Positions 28,512 through 39,930 are shown, counted from the first letter of the stretch. The stretch is DNA of 64,000 nt from Desulfonatronum thiosulfatophilum (GCF_900104215.1 NZ_FMXO01000017.1:33813-97812), one strand, 5' to 3'. The notes: a model not told the origin generated them from the letters alone. Numbers and translations are program-made.

Positions 28512-29390
28512 ATGAACACGCACAATCACTTGCCCGTCACCCTGCGCCCAGGTTGCAAGGTGAACATTTTCCTGGACATTCTCCAGTTGCGGGCTGACGG
28601 ATATCATGACTTGCTGACCATCTTCCTCCCGCTGCCGACACCGCACGATATTCTGACCATTATGTCCGGCCGCCCAGGAACCGGTCTTCAACTGCAATGT
28701 TCAGAGTCTTTAATCCCGGACTCTCAAAACATTCTTTTCCACTGCTACCGCGACTTTTCCGACGCCACGGGTTTTGCCCCCGACATCGAGGTGCATCTCG
28801 ATAAAAATATCCCCATGGGAGCCGGACTTGGCGGAGGCAGCAGCGATGCGGCTTCGTTTCTCTTGTTCCTGAACAATTTTGCGGGCAATCAAGGCCTGGA
28901 GCAATCCAACCTGCACCATATTGCATCAAATCTTGGGGCGGATGTTCCTTTTTTTCTGACGAACCAGCCGGCAATGGCCACCGGTCGCGGCGATCAATTG
29001 ACGCCTGTTCAACTGCCTATGCAGGGACTGACCATGGTTCTGGCCTGTCCGCAAATATCCGTCTCCACGGCATGGGCTTACAAAGCCTGGGACGATCATC
29101 AATCCCGCAAATCAACCCCTCCCTTTCCATTGACACCCACCGTGTTACCAGATAATATTCCCGCTTTGTCAAATTTTGTCTTTCACAACAGCTTTGAACG
29201 TCCAGTATTCATGGAATATCCGCAATTACGTATTGTGAAAGAACTGCTGCTGGGCCTTGGCGCCGACGGGGCTGCTCTCAGCGGAAGCGGAGCAAGCATT
29301 TTTGCCGTGTTTCGTGAGCAGTCCGCAGCGGCAAACGTTCTGGATCAATTACGGCAGATGGATGTTCCGACATATCAATACACATTCTGA
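28512..29390 (+). CDS. ispE: 4-diphosphocytidyl-2-C-methyl-D-erythritol kinase
   Basis: IspE is the GHMP-family kinase of the non-mevalonate isoprenoid pathway. The ATP-binding loop PMGAGLGGGSSDAAS is plain, and the sequence ends with the C-terminal GHMP glycine-rich motif ALSGSGASIFAVF. At 292 residues the length is typical. It is followed by tRNA-Gln and prs, the common ispE-prs order. Confidence 0.93.
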   Translation: MNTHNHLPVTLRPGCKVNIFLDILQLRADGYHDLLTIFLPLPTPHDILTIMSGRPGTGLQLQCSESLIPDSQNILFHCYRDFSDATGFAPDIEVHLDKNIPMGAGLGGGSSDAASFLLFLNNFAGNQGLEQSNLHHIASNLGADVPFFLTNQPAMATGRGDQLTPVQLPMQGLTMVLACPQISVSTAWAYKAWDDHQSRKSTPPFPLTPTVLPDNIPALSNFVFHNSFERPVFMEYPQLRIVKELLLGLGADGAALSGSGASIFAVFREQSAAANVLDQLRQMDVPTYQYTF

Positions 29391-29415
29391 GCAATGTGAA
29401 TCCCTCACTGATTAT

Positions 29416-29490
29416 TGGGGTGTCGCCAAGCGGTAAGGCACGGGTCTTTGGAATCCGCACTCGGAGGTTCGAATCCTCCCACCCCAGCCA
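29416..29490 (+). tRNA. tRNA-Gln (anticodon TTG)
   Basis: The 75-base cloverleaf has acceptor stem TGGGGTG/CACCCCA, D-arm GCCAAGCGGTAAGGC, anticodon loop CTTTGGA (anticodon TTG) and T-arm GGAGG-TTCGAAT-CCTCC. The 3' end GCCA is encoded in the DNA. It lies between ispE and prs. Confidence 0.97.
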
Positions 29491-29510
29491 CTCATCAAGG
29501 ATCATCCCTC

Positions 29511-30464
29511 ATGGCACTTCACGGTGAACTCAAGATACTTTCCGGTTCCGCCAATCCATCACTTGCCAAGGCAATTTGCGATCATCTCGGATGCCTGCTG
29601 ACGCCGTGTCTGGTTGAGACATTCAGCGACGGCGAGATCCGGGTTGAGATCGGCGACAATGTCCGCGGCGACGACGTTTTCGTGGTCCAACCGACATGCG
29701 CTCCAGTCAACTACAACCTGATGGAGCTCTGCCTGGTTCTTGACGCCTTGAAACGGGCCAGCGCAAAGCGGGTCACCGCGGTAATCCCCTACTATGGGTA
29801 CGCGCGTCAGGACCGAAAGGTTCTTCCCAGGGCGCCGATCAGTGCAAAACTTGTCGCCGACTTTCTTACTGTCGCCGGGGTGCACAGACTGTTGACCATA
29901 GACCTGCATGCGGGCCAAATCCAAGGTTTTTTCAACATCCCCGTGGACAATCTTTATGCCGCGCCGGTACTGCTTCAGCACATCAAGTCTCTGATCAACG
30001 ACCCGAGCGAACTGGTGATCGTCTCGCCCGATGCCGGTGGAACGGAAAGGGCACGAGCATACGCAAAACGCTTATGCGCCAGCTTGGCCATCATCGACAA
30101 ACGCCGTCTCTGTCCGAACCAGGCTGAAGCCATGAACGTCATCGGCGATGTGGAGGACAAAGTGGCCGTGGTCCTTGATGACATGATCGATACCGCCGGC
30201 ACTATGGTTCAGGCTGCCAAAGTCCTCATGGAAAAGGGCGCGAAAAGCGTTGTCGCCTGCGCAACCCACGGCGTGCTCTCCGGGCCGGCCGTCCAGCGGT
30301 TGCAGGAATCCGCTTTCAGCCAAATTCTTGTTACGGATACCATTCCTCTGAAAAATGAAGCACTGGCCTGCTCCAAAATACACTCCCTGTCCGTTGCAAG
30401 TCTTCTGGCCAAGGCTGTTCACAATATCCACACCGAATCTTCCGTCAGTGTTTTATTTGTCTAA
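29511..30464 (+). CDS. prs: Ribose-phosphate pyrophosphokinase
   Basis: Prs makes PRPP from ribose 5-phosphate and ATP for nucleotide, His and Trp synthesis. Motifs visible are [24 protein letters not shown], the ribose-phosphate region [15 protein letters not shown] and the PRPP loop [13 protein letters not shown]. The ATG at 29511 gives 317 residues, the family length; the frame stays open upstream through the tRNA but that part is not protein-coding. Confidence 0.95.
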   Translation: MALHGELKILSGSANPSLAKAICDHLGCLLTPCLVETFSDGEIRVEIGDNVRGDDVFVVQPTCAPVNYNLMELCLVLDALKRASAKRVTAVIPYYGYARQDRKVLPRAPISAKLVADFLTVAGVHRLLTIDLHAGQIQGFFNIPVDNLYAAPVLLQHIKSLINDPSELVIVSPDAGGTERARAYAKRLCASLAIIDKRRLCPNQAEAMNVIGDVEDKVAVVLDDMIDTAGTMVQAAKVLMEKGAKSVVACATHGVLSGPAVQRLQESAFSQILVTDTIPLKNEALACSKIHSLSVASLLAKAVHNIHTESSVSVLFV

Positions 30465-30493
30465 TAAATAAATTTTGCCAAGGAGATATATCC

Positions 30494-31108
30494 ATGTCGA
30501 GTCAATCAACTCTCAGTGTGGCCGTTCGCTCGGAAACCGGCAGCGGCCCTTGCCGTCGCCTGCGTGACAAATCCGTCGTTCCCGGTGTCTTTTATAATGC
30601 TCAAGGCGTCAACCTTCTCTTTTCCGCAGAGCGGACACCGCTTCAAAAACTTTTCAACAAGGTTGGCCTGTCGCAGGTCTTTGAGCTGGAGATTCTTGAA
30701 AATGGCCAAACCCAGCAACAGCCTGCCATCATCCGCGACATTCAGTTCCACCCCGTCAAAGGAACTATCAGTCACGTCGACTTTTTCGGTGTTGACCTGA
30801 CGAAGAAAATTACAGTCTACATTCCCGTTGAAGTTACCGGAAAAGCGAAAGGCATTATCCTCGGCGGCGTTCTGCAGGTGTTTCGTGATGAACTCGAGGT
30901 CGTGGGTCTTCCCATGTCCATTCCTGAGAAAATCGTGATTGATGTGACCAGCCTGGAAATCAACCAAAATGTTCACATTCAGGATCTGAAACTTCCGGAA
31001 AGCGTTGAATTTATTTTTGACGACAATTTTGCCGTTGTCGGCGTGACGAGTCCTTCGACTGGCGAAGCCGGGTCCGAAGGGGGCGAAACTGAGAAGGCCG
31101 GCGAATAA
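30494..31108 (+). CDS. rplY: 50S ribosomal protein L25/Ctc
   Basis: This L25 of the long Ctc type has 204 residues: an N-terminal 5S-rRNA-binding domain (SVAVRSETGSGPCRRLR...VPGVFYN) and a C-terminal beta domain, ending in a Gly/Glu-rich tail. AAGGAGATATA precedes the ATG. It lies 29 bases after prs and before pth, the usual prs-rplY-pth order. Confidence 0.94.
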   Translation: MSSQSTLSVAVRSETGSGPCRRLRDKSVVPGVFYNAQGVNLLFSAERTPLQKLFNKVGLSQVFELEILENGQTQQQPAIIRDIQFHPVKGTISHVDFFGVDLTKKITVYIPVEVTGKAKGIILGGVLQVFRDELEVVGLPMSIPEKIVIDVTSLEINQNVHIQDLKLPESVEFIFDDNFAVVGVTSPSTGEAGSEGGETEKAGE

Positions 31109-31117
31109 GCGCTCATT

Positions 31118-31170
31118 GCCGGCCCGCCCCTGTTTATGCATAGACATGCACCTGGGGCAGGCCGGCCTTT
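31118..31170 (+). terminator. Terminator after rplY
   Basis: GCCGGCCCGCCCC on the left arm pairs imperfectly with GGGGCAGGCCGGC on the right, followed by CTTT. The long loop contains a smaller palindrome (ATGCATAGACATGCA). Confidence 0.7.
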
Positions 31171-31309
31171 CACCAGACGTCTTCAACAGCAGCCTCTCCG
31201 TCTTCCAAAAAAAATCGGCAGCATTGCATCCGCGCCAACATCCGGATCACAGCGTTGTCGATTGCATCCCCCTAATGAATGCAATTTTCGTCAAGCCAAT
31301 CCATGATAC

Positions 31310-31936
31310 ATGATTAATCAAGGATTTCGAGGCATCATAGTCGGCCTCGGCAACCCAGGCACTGAATACCACCGAACACCGCACAACCTCGGTTTTCTCG
31401 CTCTGGATGCACTTTTTGCCGCAAGGCACTCCACTTGGCGGATCATCAGTTCTCCCGTCCCTAAATGCGAACTCTGGCGCGGAGATTTTGGCGGTGAGAC
31501 TTGGCTTGCTGCCAAGCCGTCGACATATATGAATCGCAGCGGAGACGCTGTGGGTCCGCTTATTCGCTGGTACCGACTTGGCCCGGAAAATCTTATTGTG
31601 GTTCATGACGATCTGGATCTTCAACCGGGCACAGTGCGCTTTAAAATGGGAGGTGGTGCGGCGGGCCACAAGGGAATCCTTTCCATCTCCTCCGCGCTGG
31701 GCACCAATGAATTTGCTCGTCTGCGTCTGGGCATCGGCAGACCGCCCAAGGGCCATGACCCCGCTGGCTATGTTCTCCGAAACATTCAGCCTGAACTTGA
31801 CTCAGTTTATTCCGAAGTTCTCGGCAAATCCGCCAATGCCCTCACGACTTTCTGCACCAAGGGAATATCGGTTGCCATGATGGAATATCATAGCAATCCA
31901 AAACTACCTTCGCCAGGACAGACACAATCAGCTTGA
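31310..31936 (+). CDS. pth: Peptidyl-tRNA hydrolase
   Basis: Pth frees peptides from tRNAs that drop off the ribosome. The N-terminal VGLGNPGTEYHRTPHNLGF contains the catalytic His and the Asn that bind the substrate; HDDLDLQPGTVRFK and GHKGILSI follow. At 208 residues the length is normal. No strong ribosome site is seen before the ATG. Confidence 0.94.
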   Translation: MINQGFRGIIVGLGNPGTEYHRTPHNLGFLALDALFAARHSTWRIISSPVPKCELWRGDFGGETWLAAKPSTYMNRSGDAVGPLIRWYRLGPENLIVVHDDLDLQPGTVRFKMGGGAAGHKGILSISSALGTNEFARLRLGIGRPPKGHDPAGYVLRNIQPELDSVYSEVLGKSANALTTFCTKGISVAMMEYHSNPKLPSPGQTQSA

Positions 31937-32043
31937 TTGTTCCTCAAGAAAACCATGGACTCTTCGCTGATTTCAGGATATTGTGAAAAAAGTCATTTGG
32001 GGAAGTTCAGATCAGTTCGGTACCTTTATCAGGAGTGGTGAAT

Positions 32044-32568
32044 GTGTTCTCGGTTAATGATTTAGTTGTTTATCCGGCACAAGGTGTTGGAAAGATCGAG
32101 AAGGTCGAAAGCCAGGATATCGGTGGATGTTCGACTAATCTGTACGTTATCCGCATTCTGAACAACAACGTGATGGTCATGGTGCCGGTTCATAATGCGA
32201 CCAATGTCGGACTACGGCCCCTTTGCACGCCTGACCAGGGCGAAGCCATGCTGGAATACATCCAGGACCGGTCCGACTTTACCGGATATACGGGCCAAAA
32301 CTGGAATAGACGGTATCGGGAATATTCCGAAAAATTGAAAAGTGAAAACCTCCAGGATGTCGCTTATGTCCTCAAGGAACTGATCCTTATCGGTAAAGAC
32401 AAGGAACTTTCCTTTGGCGAACGACGTCTATTGGAACAGGCATTGCATCTCATCACGACTGAACTCGCCTTTTGTCTTTCAAGTACTCCCGCGGATATCC
32501 GGACTAGAATTTATTCTTTTTTCGATGACATCCTGAAGCCGGCTGAAGAGGAAAGCGTTGCGGAGTAG
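32044..32568 (+). CDS. CarD family transcription regulator
   Basis: The N-terminal Tudor-like RNA-polymerase-interacting domain (FSVNDLVVYPAQGVGKIEKVE) and the helical C-terminal DNA-binding part are both present over 174 residues. CarD-type proteins bind the polymerase beta subunit and adjust promoter opening. Translation most likely starts at GTG 32044, eight bases after AGGAG; the family normally begins with FSVGD. An upstream GTG at 32035 overlaps the ribosome site and is less likely. Confidence 0.9.
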   Translation: MFSVNDLVVYPAQGVGKIEKVESQDIGGCSTNLYVIRILNNNVMVMVPVHNATNVGLRPLCTPDQGEAMLEYIQDRSDFTGYTGQNWNRRYREYSEKLKSENLQDVAYVLKELILIGKDKELSFGERRLLEQALHLITTELAFCLSSTPADIRTRIYSFFDDILKPAEEESVAE

Positions 32569-33199
32569 CTTTTGAGGTGGACATGCCCACACACCTGCAC
32601 ACCTAATTACAGTCCGTTTCCTCATAAATGTCATGATCTTAAATCCGACGTAACGTGTCATTAGAATATCAACTCACCATATGTAGCTTGTCTTTTCTGA
32701 CGTTTATATATAATGCACTGATCCATCACGATCAACTCTTTGAGACATCCTCCGATCACATGTTGCAAGCCGACAACACCAATTAAATATATACATTATA
32801 TGATTCAAGACTAACCAGTCTTTTATCTTCTTTGGCTAACGCTTCCTTTCAATTTAAGTTGTTGGCGACAGTCAACAGTATTATGCATGTGAAGATACAT
32901 AGGTATCTTATTTTTATGCTATAATGCAATTTCTTCGAGATCACTTACTTGAGATGCTTTTTTCTTATGGCTTCCGCGACCTCGCAACTCCCTGACAGCA
33001 TTCATTTTCGCACAATTTGATCAGGTATAGCATTTGCCAGGTTGATGTGGCCGGCATTTACCACGTTGAATTCACCCTGCTCATTCCATATGGGGCCGCA
33101 CAAGACACGTCGAACCATTTGCCGTGCTGGATCAGAAATTTGCTGAACAGACACTCTTTCCTTTAACAATTTCAGGAGACACGACCGAAGGTACGCATT
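32569..33199. other. Long AT-rich leader upstream of rho
   Basis: This is about 630 bases without a gene. Long leaders before rho are used for Rho-dependent autoregulation in other bacteria, but no specific attenuator, terminator or rut site could be shown here by eye. GAAGG lies about nine bases before the rho start codon. Confidence 0.4.
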
Positions 33200-34447
33200 A
33201 TGAATTTGTCTGAATTGAAAACCAAATCCATGTATGAACTGACGGAACTGGCAAACCAGTTTAAGGTTGAAAATCCAAGCAACCTGCGCAAGCAAGAACT
33301 CATTTTCGCATTGCTTCAGGCGTGCGCATCACAGAATGGGTCTATCTTCGGAGAGGGGGTTCTCGAGATTCTTCCGGATGGTTTTGGCTTTCTCAGATCT
33401 CAGATGTACAGCTACATGCCCGGCCCTGATGACATATACATCTCTCCGTCCCAGATACGACGATTCGGCTTGCGAACTGGAGACGTCATTTCCGGCCAGA
33501 TCAGGCCGCCCAAGGACGGAGAACGTTATTTTGCGCTCCTCAAGGTCAAGGAAATCGGGTTCGCTCCACCGGAAAAATCCAAGCAACTTGTCCTTTTTGA
33601 CAACCTTACGCCGATTTATCCGGATAAACGCTTTGTCGTTGAAAACGGCAAGGAAAACTATTCTTCCAGGATCATTGACTTGTTGACTCCCATCGGCATG
33701 GGACAACGCGGGTTGATCGTTGCTCCGCCGCGCACCGGAAAAACCGTGCTTCTGCAGACTATTGCCAACTCGATCAATGCCAATCATCCAGATGTGTACC
33801 TGATTGTTTTACTTATCGATGAACGTCCGGAAGAAGTTACGGACATGGCAAGGACCGTCAACGCCGAAGTTGTCAGTTCCACCTTTGACGAACCCCCGAC
33901 GCGCCACGTTCAGGTTGCGGAAATGGTACTGGAGAAGGCCAAACGTCTGGTTGAGCGCAAATACGATGTTGTTATACTTCTGGACAGCATCACCCGACTT
34001 GGTCGCGCCTATAATACCGTAACCCCCTCCTCGGGCCGCGTTCTCTCCGGCGGCCTGGACGCCAACGCTCTCCAGCGTCCCAAGCGCTTTTTCGGCGCGG
34101 CTCGGAATATTGAACAGGGCGGCAGTCTGAGTATCATTGCCACGGCGTTGATCGACACGGGTTCCCGCATGGATGAAGTTATTTTTGAAGAGTTCAAGGG
34201 GACGGGCAACATGGAGATCTACCTGGACAGACATCTTGCGGACAAGAGGGTCTATCCTGCTATAGATATTAACCGTTCCGGAACGCGCAAGGAAGAACTC
34301 CTGCTGGATGAGGATGTTCTGAACAGAGTCTGGATAATGCGCAAAATACTGTCTTCAATGAACTCACATGACTCCATGGATTTTCTCCTGGGCAAAATGC
34401 GTGGATCAAAAGCCAACCGTGAGTTTCTCGACATGATGAACAAGTAG
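33200..34447 (+). CDS. rho: Transcription termination factor Rho
   Basis: This hexameric RNA helicase ends transcription. The N-terminal helical domain ([17 protein letters not shown]), the cold-shock RNA-binding domain ([15 protein letters not shown]), the Walker [13 protein letters not shown], Walker [13 protein letters not shown] and the R-loop region [20 protein letters not shown] are all present. At 415 residues it matches E. coli Rho. Confidence 0.97.
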   Translation: MNLSELKTKSMYELTELANQFKVENPSNLRKQELIFALLQACASQNGSIFGEGVLEILPDGFGFLRSQMYSYMPGPDDIYISPSQIRRFGLRTGDVISGQIRPPKDGERYFALLKVKEIGFAPPEKSKQLVLFDNLTPIYPDKRFVVENGKENYSSRIIDLLTPIGMGQRGLIVAPPRTGKTVLLQTIANSINANHPDVYLIVLLIDERPEEVTDMARTVNAEVVSSTFDEPPTRHVQVAEMVLEKAKRLVERKYDVVILLDSITRLGRAYNTVTPSSGRVLSGGLDANALQRPKRFFGAARNIEQGGSLSIIATALIDTGSRMDEVIFEEFKGTGNMEIYLDRHLADKRVYPAIDINRSGTRKEELLLDEDVLNRVWIMRKILSSMNSHDSMDFLLGKMRGSKANREFLDMMNK

Positions 34448-34528
34448 CGACTGACGAGGTGCGGGCGCCATGGTACCTCCACGATGATCCCTTCTTGCTT
34501 ATTGCCCTGCAATCATTATAAGCGGGAG

Positions 34529-36025
34529 ATGACGACACTAGGCAGTTTTTTTCATCTGTTTGTCTCCAACTTCCATTTGCGCCGCGATGAAGACCAGCAG
34601 GTCAATAATGAATCCGCATTCTTTAGACTGCGAATCGGTGCCCATTGTTTTGCGATTTTCCTCCTAATTCTCAGCCTCCTGCTCCTCCCCCAGGCTGCAA
34701 GCGCGCAATTATCCCTTGGCCGATTTACAATTTCCGATGAAGTCGAACTCGGCCGAAAATTCAACATCCTGATCCGTTCCCGCCTGCCCATGGTGGAAGA
34801 TCCGGAAATACTGGAATATGTACAGGGCATCCTTGAACGACTGAACCAACAGATGCCGCCCCAACCCTTCCCTGTTCAGATCGGTGTAATACGCCATGGA
34901 GCTCTGAACGCCTTTGCCGGCCCCGGCGGCCATATTTTCGTGCATACCGGCCTCTTGCAGCACCTGGAAAACGAATCCGAGTTTGCCGGGGTGGTGGCCC
35001 ATGAGTTGGCCCACGTGTCTCAACGTCATATCGCCCGTCGCATTGAGAAAGCGCAGTTCGTTAATCTGGCAACGCTGCTTGGCGTGCTGGCCAGCGTGTT
35101 CCTGGGCGGCGATGCCCAGTCAGCTCTGCTTTACGGCTCAGTGGCCGCGGGACAGAGTGCAATGCTTTCCTACAGCAGAGAAGACGAACGCGAGGCCGAT
35201 CAGGTCGGAATGAACTATCTTATCGCCGCGGGTTTACGGCCTCAGGGCATGGTTCATTCATTTGAGACTATCCGTAAACTGCGCTGGCTGGGCGGCTCCG
35301 CTCCTCTGTACCTGAGCACGCATCCAGGCATTGACGAACGGATCGGCTCCATGAAGGACAGGGTGGATCGTTTGCCGGCCCACATCCGGGAGCGTGAGGA
35401 AAACAACGATAATTATTTGCGTGCCCGGATGCTGGTCATGGCGCGATACACCGAACCAGACCAGGCACTGGCATTTTTTCGGGGAAGGGAATTGGGATCC
35501 TGCCTGGATGATCTTGGGCTCGCCATAGCACTGGATCGCGGCAACCAAACCGCGGAAGCCCAGGCTGCTTATGAGCGTGCCTTGGCATGTTCTCCGAATG
35601 ACCCACTTATCTTGCGCGAAGCCGGTGTTTTCTTTCTTCGTCTTGGAAATTTTGATGAGTCAGCCCGCAGACTCCAGGAAGCAGTTCTACGCAACCCCCG
35701 CGATTTGATGGCCCTTTTTCACTACGCCCGGCTCCAGATTGCCGTGAACCAGGAAGATGAGGCAATCAAGCTCCTGGAGCGAATTCTGAAGCATCTGCCG
35801 GAGCAATCTTCTGTCCATGCCCTGCTGGGTCGCGTCTTGGGTCAGACAGGACGGCTTTTTTCCGCACATACCCACCTCGCCTACGCGGCCATCTATTCAG
35901 GGGACAAAAAACAGGCTGGTTTCCATATGGCACGCGCTGAAGAACATGCCCGTTCAACTCAGGAGAAATCCGAGCTGGAAAAGATTCGCGAAATATTGAA
36001 GGAACGCGAAGAACTGATGAGATGA
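34529..36025 (+). CDS. M48 family metalloprotease with TPR repeats (BepA-like)
   Basis: The Zn-binding HELAH motif (about residues 158-162) and a downstream EREADQVG with the third ligand define an M48 protease, preceded by a signal or anchor helix (CFAIFLLILSLLLLPQAASA). The C-terminal half is made of TPR-like helices (AYERALACSPNDPLILREAG...). BepA/YfgC-type proteins survey outer-membrane beta-barrel assembly in the periplasm. Start is uncertain: ATG 34529 has GGGAG directly adjacent, while ATG 34484 has no ribosome site. Confidence 0.87.
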   Translation: MTTLGSFFHLFVSNFHLRRDEDQQVNNESAFFRLRIGAHCFAIFLLILSLLLLPQAASAQLSLGRFTISDEVELGRKFNILIRSRLPMVEDPEILEYVQGILERLNQQMPPQPFPVQIGVIRHGALNAFAGPGGHIFVHTGLLQHLENESEFAGVVAHELAHVSQRHIARRIEKAQFVNLATLLGVLASVFLGGDAQSALLYGSVAAGQSAMLSYSREDEREADQVGMNYLIAAGLRPQGMVHSFETIRKLRWLGGSAPLYLSTHPGIDERIGSMKDRVDRLPAHIREREENNDNYLRARMLVMARYTEPDQALAFFRGRELGSCLDDLGLAIALDRGNQTAEAQAAYERALACSPNDPLILREAGVFFLRLGNFDESARRLQEAVLRNPRDLMALFHYARLQIAVNQEDEAIKLLERILKHLPEQSSVHALLGRVLGQTGRLFSAHTHLAYAAIYSGDKKQAGFHMARAEEHARSTQEKSELEKIREILKEREELMR

Positions 36026-37008
<983 letters not shown>

Positions 37009-37071
37009 ACGATCCCATCCCTGGTAAAGAAAAAGTAATCCATCGTCACCATCTTATGGAGGAACAGCGTC

Positions 37072-38331
37072 GTGGAACAGTTGCTTGAAATCAGTTACGC
37101 CCTGGATACATTTTATTTCCTCATGTCCGGAATGCTGGTCATGTGGATGGCCGCCGGATTCACCATGCTTGAATCAGGCCTGGTTCGCTCAAAAAATACC
37201 GTTGAAATTCTGACAAAAAATATCGGACTCTATTCCATTGCCTGCATCATGTATCTCCTCGTGGGCTACAATATCATGTATGGAGACTCCAACAGTTCCA
37301 TCATCCCCGGAATCGGATTTCTGGTAGGCGGAGACAATTCCGTGGCGGACGTTCTCGCCGGAGGGGAAGACGCCCCATATTATTCCAATATTGCGGACTT
37401 TTTCTTCCAGGTTGTCTTCGTCGCCACGGCCATGTCCATCATTTCCGGCGCCGTGGCCGAACGGATGAAACTGTGGTCGTTCTTTATCTTCGCCATCGTC
37501 CTGACCGGCTTCATTTATCCAATCCAGGGATACTGGAGCTGGGGCGGCGGATTTTTGGATGGACTCGGTTACTCCGACTATGCTGGGTCAGGCATCGTGC
37601 ATATGGCCGGGGCATCCGCGGCTTTGGCGGCAGTACTCCTGCTGGGTGCCAGAAAAGGTAAATACGGTCCTGATGGTCAGATCAATCCCATTCCAGGCGC
37701 CAACATGCCCTTGGCCACCCTGGGAACCTTCATCTTATGGATGGGATGGTTCGGATTCAACGGCGGATCTGAACTAAAGGTGTCGGATGTGGAATCAGCC
37801 AACACCGTAGCCATGGTATTTGCCAACACCAACCTTGCGGCTGCAGCCGGAGTAGTGGCTGGCCTGATCACGGCTCAGCTGATGTTCGGCAAAGCGGATC
37901 TGACCATGGGCTTGAACGGTGCGTTGGCTGGCCTTGTGGCCATCACCGCGGGACCTGACTCTCCGTCCATGATCCTGGCAGTGTTCATTGGAGCTGTCGG
38001 CGGCGTGATCGTTGTGTTTTCCATCGTCGCCCTGGACAAACTTCGCATCGACGACCCTGTGGGCGCCATATCCGTTCACGGCGTCGTCGGCATCTGGGGT
38101 TTGCTGGCGGTTCTCATGTCCAATGATGAAGCCACCTTCTTCGGACAGCTTGCCGGAATCGTCTGCATTTTCGGATTCGTGTTCATTGCCAGCTTGCTGT
38201 TGTGGATGATCCTTAAACTGACCATTGGAATCCGGGTGAGCGAAGAAATGGAATACCAGGGCATGGATCTGGCCGAATGCGGACTGGAAGCCTATCCGGA
38301 ATTCTCCGGCTCAAGATTATCCAGCAAATAA
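37072..38331 (+). CDS. amtB: Ammonium transporter AmtB
   Basis: The 419-residue protein has about eleven membrane helices and Amt signatures (AGFTMLESGLVRSKN, DYAGSGIVHMAGASAAL, VHGVVGIWGLLAV). It starts at GTG with GAGGA upstream. Together with the adjacent PII it forms the standard ammonium-uptake pair. A terminator follows 21 bases after the stop. Confidence 0.95.
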   Translation: MEQLLEISYALDTFYFLMSGMLVMWMAAGFTMLESGLVRSKNTVEILTKNIGLYSIACIMYLLVGYNIMYGDSNSSIIPGIGFLVGGDNSVADVLAGGEDAPYYSNIADFFFQVVFVATAMSIISGAVAERMKLWSFFIFAIVLTGFIYPIQGYWSWGGGFLDGLGYSDYAGSGIVHMAGASAALAAVLLLGARKGKYGPDGQINPIPGANMPLATLGTFILWMGWFGFNGGSELKVSDVESANTVAMVFANTNLAAAAGVVAGLITAQLMFGKADLTMGLNGALAGLVAITAGPDSPSMILAVFIGAVGGVIVVFSIVALDKLRIDDPVGAISVHGVVGIWGLLAVLMSNDEATFFGQLAGIVCIFGFVFIASLLLWMILKLTIGIRVSEEMEYQGMDLAECGLEAYPEFSGSRLSSK

Positions 38332-38352
38332 CCGACCATCAAATTCCAAAAC

Positions 38353-38387
38353 AAACGGCCGGGCTGCTTAACGCGGCTCGGCCGTTT
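38353..38387 (+). terminator. Intrinsic terminator after amtB
   Basis: AAACGGCCGGGC pairs with GGCTCGGCCGTTT (one bulge) around TGCTTAACGC and is followed by CGTTTATT. It could also serve the convergent gsp operon. Confidence 0.8.
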
Positions 38388-38533
38388 CGTTTATTGAAAA
38401 CAACATCCCGGCATTACAAAATAATTCCTACTTCGGCCTGAATACCACCCGTCCTTCAGTGCCATCTTCACAAAGATACCTGTCCGATATGGACAGCAAA
38501 CATATTTGAAACAGGGGACCGCTGAAGATTAAA

Positions 38534-38560
38534 CCACGGGGCGCACGGGGACCACGGGGA
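38534..38560. repeat. Short direct repeats of CACGGGG
   Basis: Three near-tandem CACGGGG units occur (38535, 38544, 38553), next to an AAAGAAAA run, 40 bases after the stop of gspN. Function unknown. Confidence 0.6.
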
Positions 38561-38598
38561 AAGAAAACTGCGTTGTAGTTGCTGAGCTGAGGTTTAGC

Positions 38599-39360
38599 TT
38601 ACCAGATGCTGCCCAGCCGTCCTGAAGCGGAGAACGGCATGTTGCCGAGGCCAAGCAGGGTGCCGGAGATGGTGTAGGTGGAATTTTTAAGGTTGTCCCA
38701 GTCCAGCAAGGCTTCCGCCTCCGCGATAAGGGCAATGGGACCGTCGGCCCGGATGGATGTCAGGCGCAGATGATTGCCGTCAAGGAAAGCATGGCCTTGG
38801 AGGTTGATGGTCATGATCCCCGGAGCAAGCACCAGCAACCCGGGCGCATGGATCTGCAGTTCCCCCAGGTAAGGCGGTTCATTCCAGTTTCGCCAATTCA
38901 GAAAACCTTCCGTTTCCAGAGTTCCTTGAACCCGCAACTCCGGAAGCATCTTTTGAATATCCACTGCGCCGGAGAGATTGAGATTCCTGTTCCATCCGAA
39001 TCCGGCAAACAGCACAGGACCTGTGGAGGCTTCCAAGGTCACTGGCCTGGATGTTCCCAAATTGATGGTCAACTCAGGAAAATAAAGGCGGCTCTGATTC
39101 ATCATCACATCGAACCCGCCATACGTTATATGCGTCAAACCACGGTCGCCAACGGCCTGCCAGGACCATGTCGTCTGTGGCAGGTTCCCCAGAGTGCTCT
39201 TGAGCACCTGCCCCCAAAGAACCTCACGGGACAGAAAAAAAAGCAGACCGAGGAGCAAGCCGATGAAAAATATGGTGCCGGTCACTCCCAGGCGTTTAAA
39301 GAAACCGGGTTCAGCACGGACCGTGTCAGCGGCAGCTTGCGTTGTTTTTTCGGAGGTCAT
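38599..39360 (-). CDS. gspN: Type II secretion protein N-like
   Basis: The 253-residue protein has one N-terminal membrane helix (about 27-45) and a beta-rich periplasmic part with SGAVDIQ...GTLETEGFLNW and SGTLLGLGNMPFSASG, resembling GspN (PF01203-like). GspN is a non-core inner-membrane component. It is last in the gsp operon; its start overlaps the gspM stop as ATGA. Confidence 0.75.
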   Translation of the reverse strand: MTSEKTTQAAADTVRAEPGFFKRLGVTGTIFFIGLLLGLLFFLSREVLWGQVLKSTLGNLPQTTWSWQAVGDRGLTHITYGGFDVMMNQSRLYFPELTINLGTSRPVTLEASTGPVLFAGFGWNRNLNLSGAVDIQKMLPELRVQGTLETEGFLNWRNWNEPPYLGELQIHAPGLLVLAPGIMTINLQGHAFLDGNHLRLTSIRADGPIALIAEAEALLDWDNLKNSTYTISGTLLGLGNMPFSASGRLGSIW

Positions 39361-39863
39361 CGAAAAAGTACCAATTGAAGATCGGCCAGAGAGGGATTGT
39401 CCATGCGCCGGTTAAAGGTCAAGGTTGAGGTTCGCAGCCCGGCATCCCGGCTCAGGGCCTCCAGGAGCGCGAGCAGATCCGGCAGGTTCAACTGTTCGTA
39501 ATACAGCTGGACCCCGTCGCGGCCAGTGGCTTGCAGAGCCGGCCTGACCGAGGTGAGCTTGTCCTCCAGACCAATGTCCCTGCTGACCTGGCGCGCGGCA
39601 ATCAGGACGGGCATGGTTGCCTGGGGTCGGTCATGCTTTCGTTCCGTTCCGCGGATTTCCTGAACCATTTCCAGAACCCGCGCATGACGTTCCAGAGCCA
39701 GCCGGCTCTGTTCCTCGGTACGTACGGTCCAGGCATGGAGCCAGAACCAGAGGAAAAAAAAGATTAATGCGATAAGCGTCGTCAGCAAATACAGCGCGCC
39801 GCGTTGCCGCTCCGGCGGCCAATCCCGCCAGTATGCCACTCGTTGAATCGTCGTAGCGAACAT
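39357..39863 (-). CDS. gspM: Type II secretion protein M-like
   Basis: This small bitopic protein has one helix (about residues 24-43) followed by a coiled coil and a ferredoxin-like periplasmic domain ending with NPSLADLQLVLFR. Size (168 residues), topology and position after gspL identify it as GspM more than sequence identity does. The ATG at 39863 was chosen; an in-frame GTG at 39896 has no ribosome site. Confidence 0.7.
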   Translation of the reverse strand: MFATTIQRVAYWRDWPPERQRGALYLLTTLIALIFFFLWFWLHAWTVRTEEQSRLALERHARVLEMVQEIRGTERKHDRPQATMPVLIAARQVSRDIGLEDKLTSVRPALQATGRDGVQLYYEQLNLPDLLALLEALSRDAGLRTSTLTFNRRMDNPSLADLQLVLFR

Positions 39864-39930
39864 GCTTCCTACTTTGAAATATGGTGACAGTGACACGAGG
39901 GCTGCCGCCCCCCCATCTCCTCGCCGCAGC

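Noticed and set aside
29415..29510. N-terminal extension of prs across tRNA-Gln
   Set aside because: That stretch is the tRNA; Prs family residues begin at 29511.
38534..38560. CACGGGG direct repeats as a CRISPR-like array
   Set aside because: Units are seven bases with two-base gaps, far too short; no cas genes in the window.
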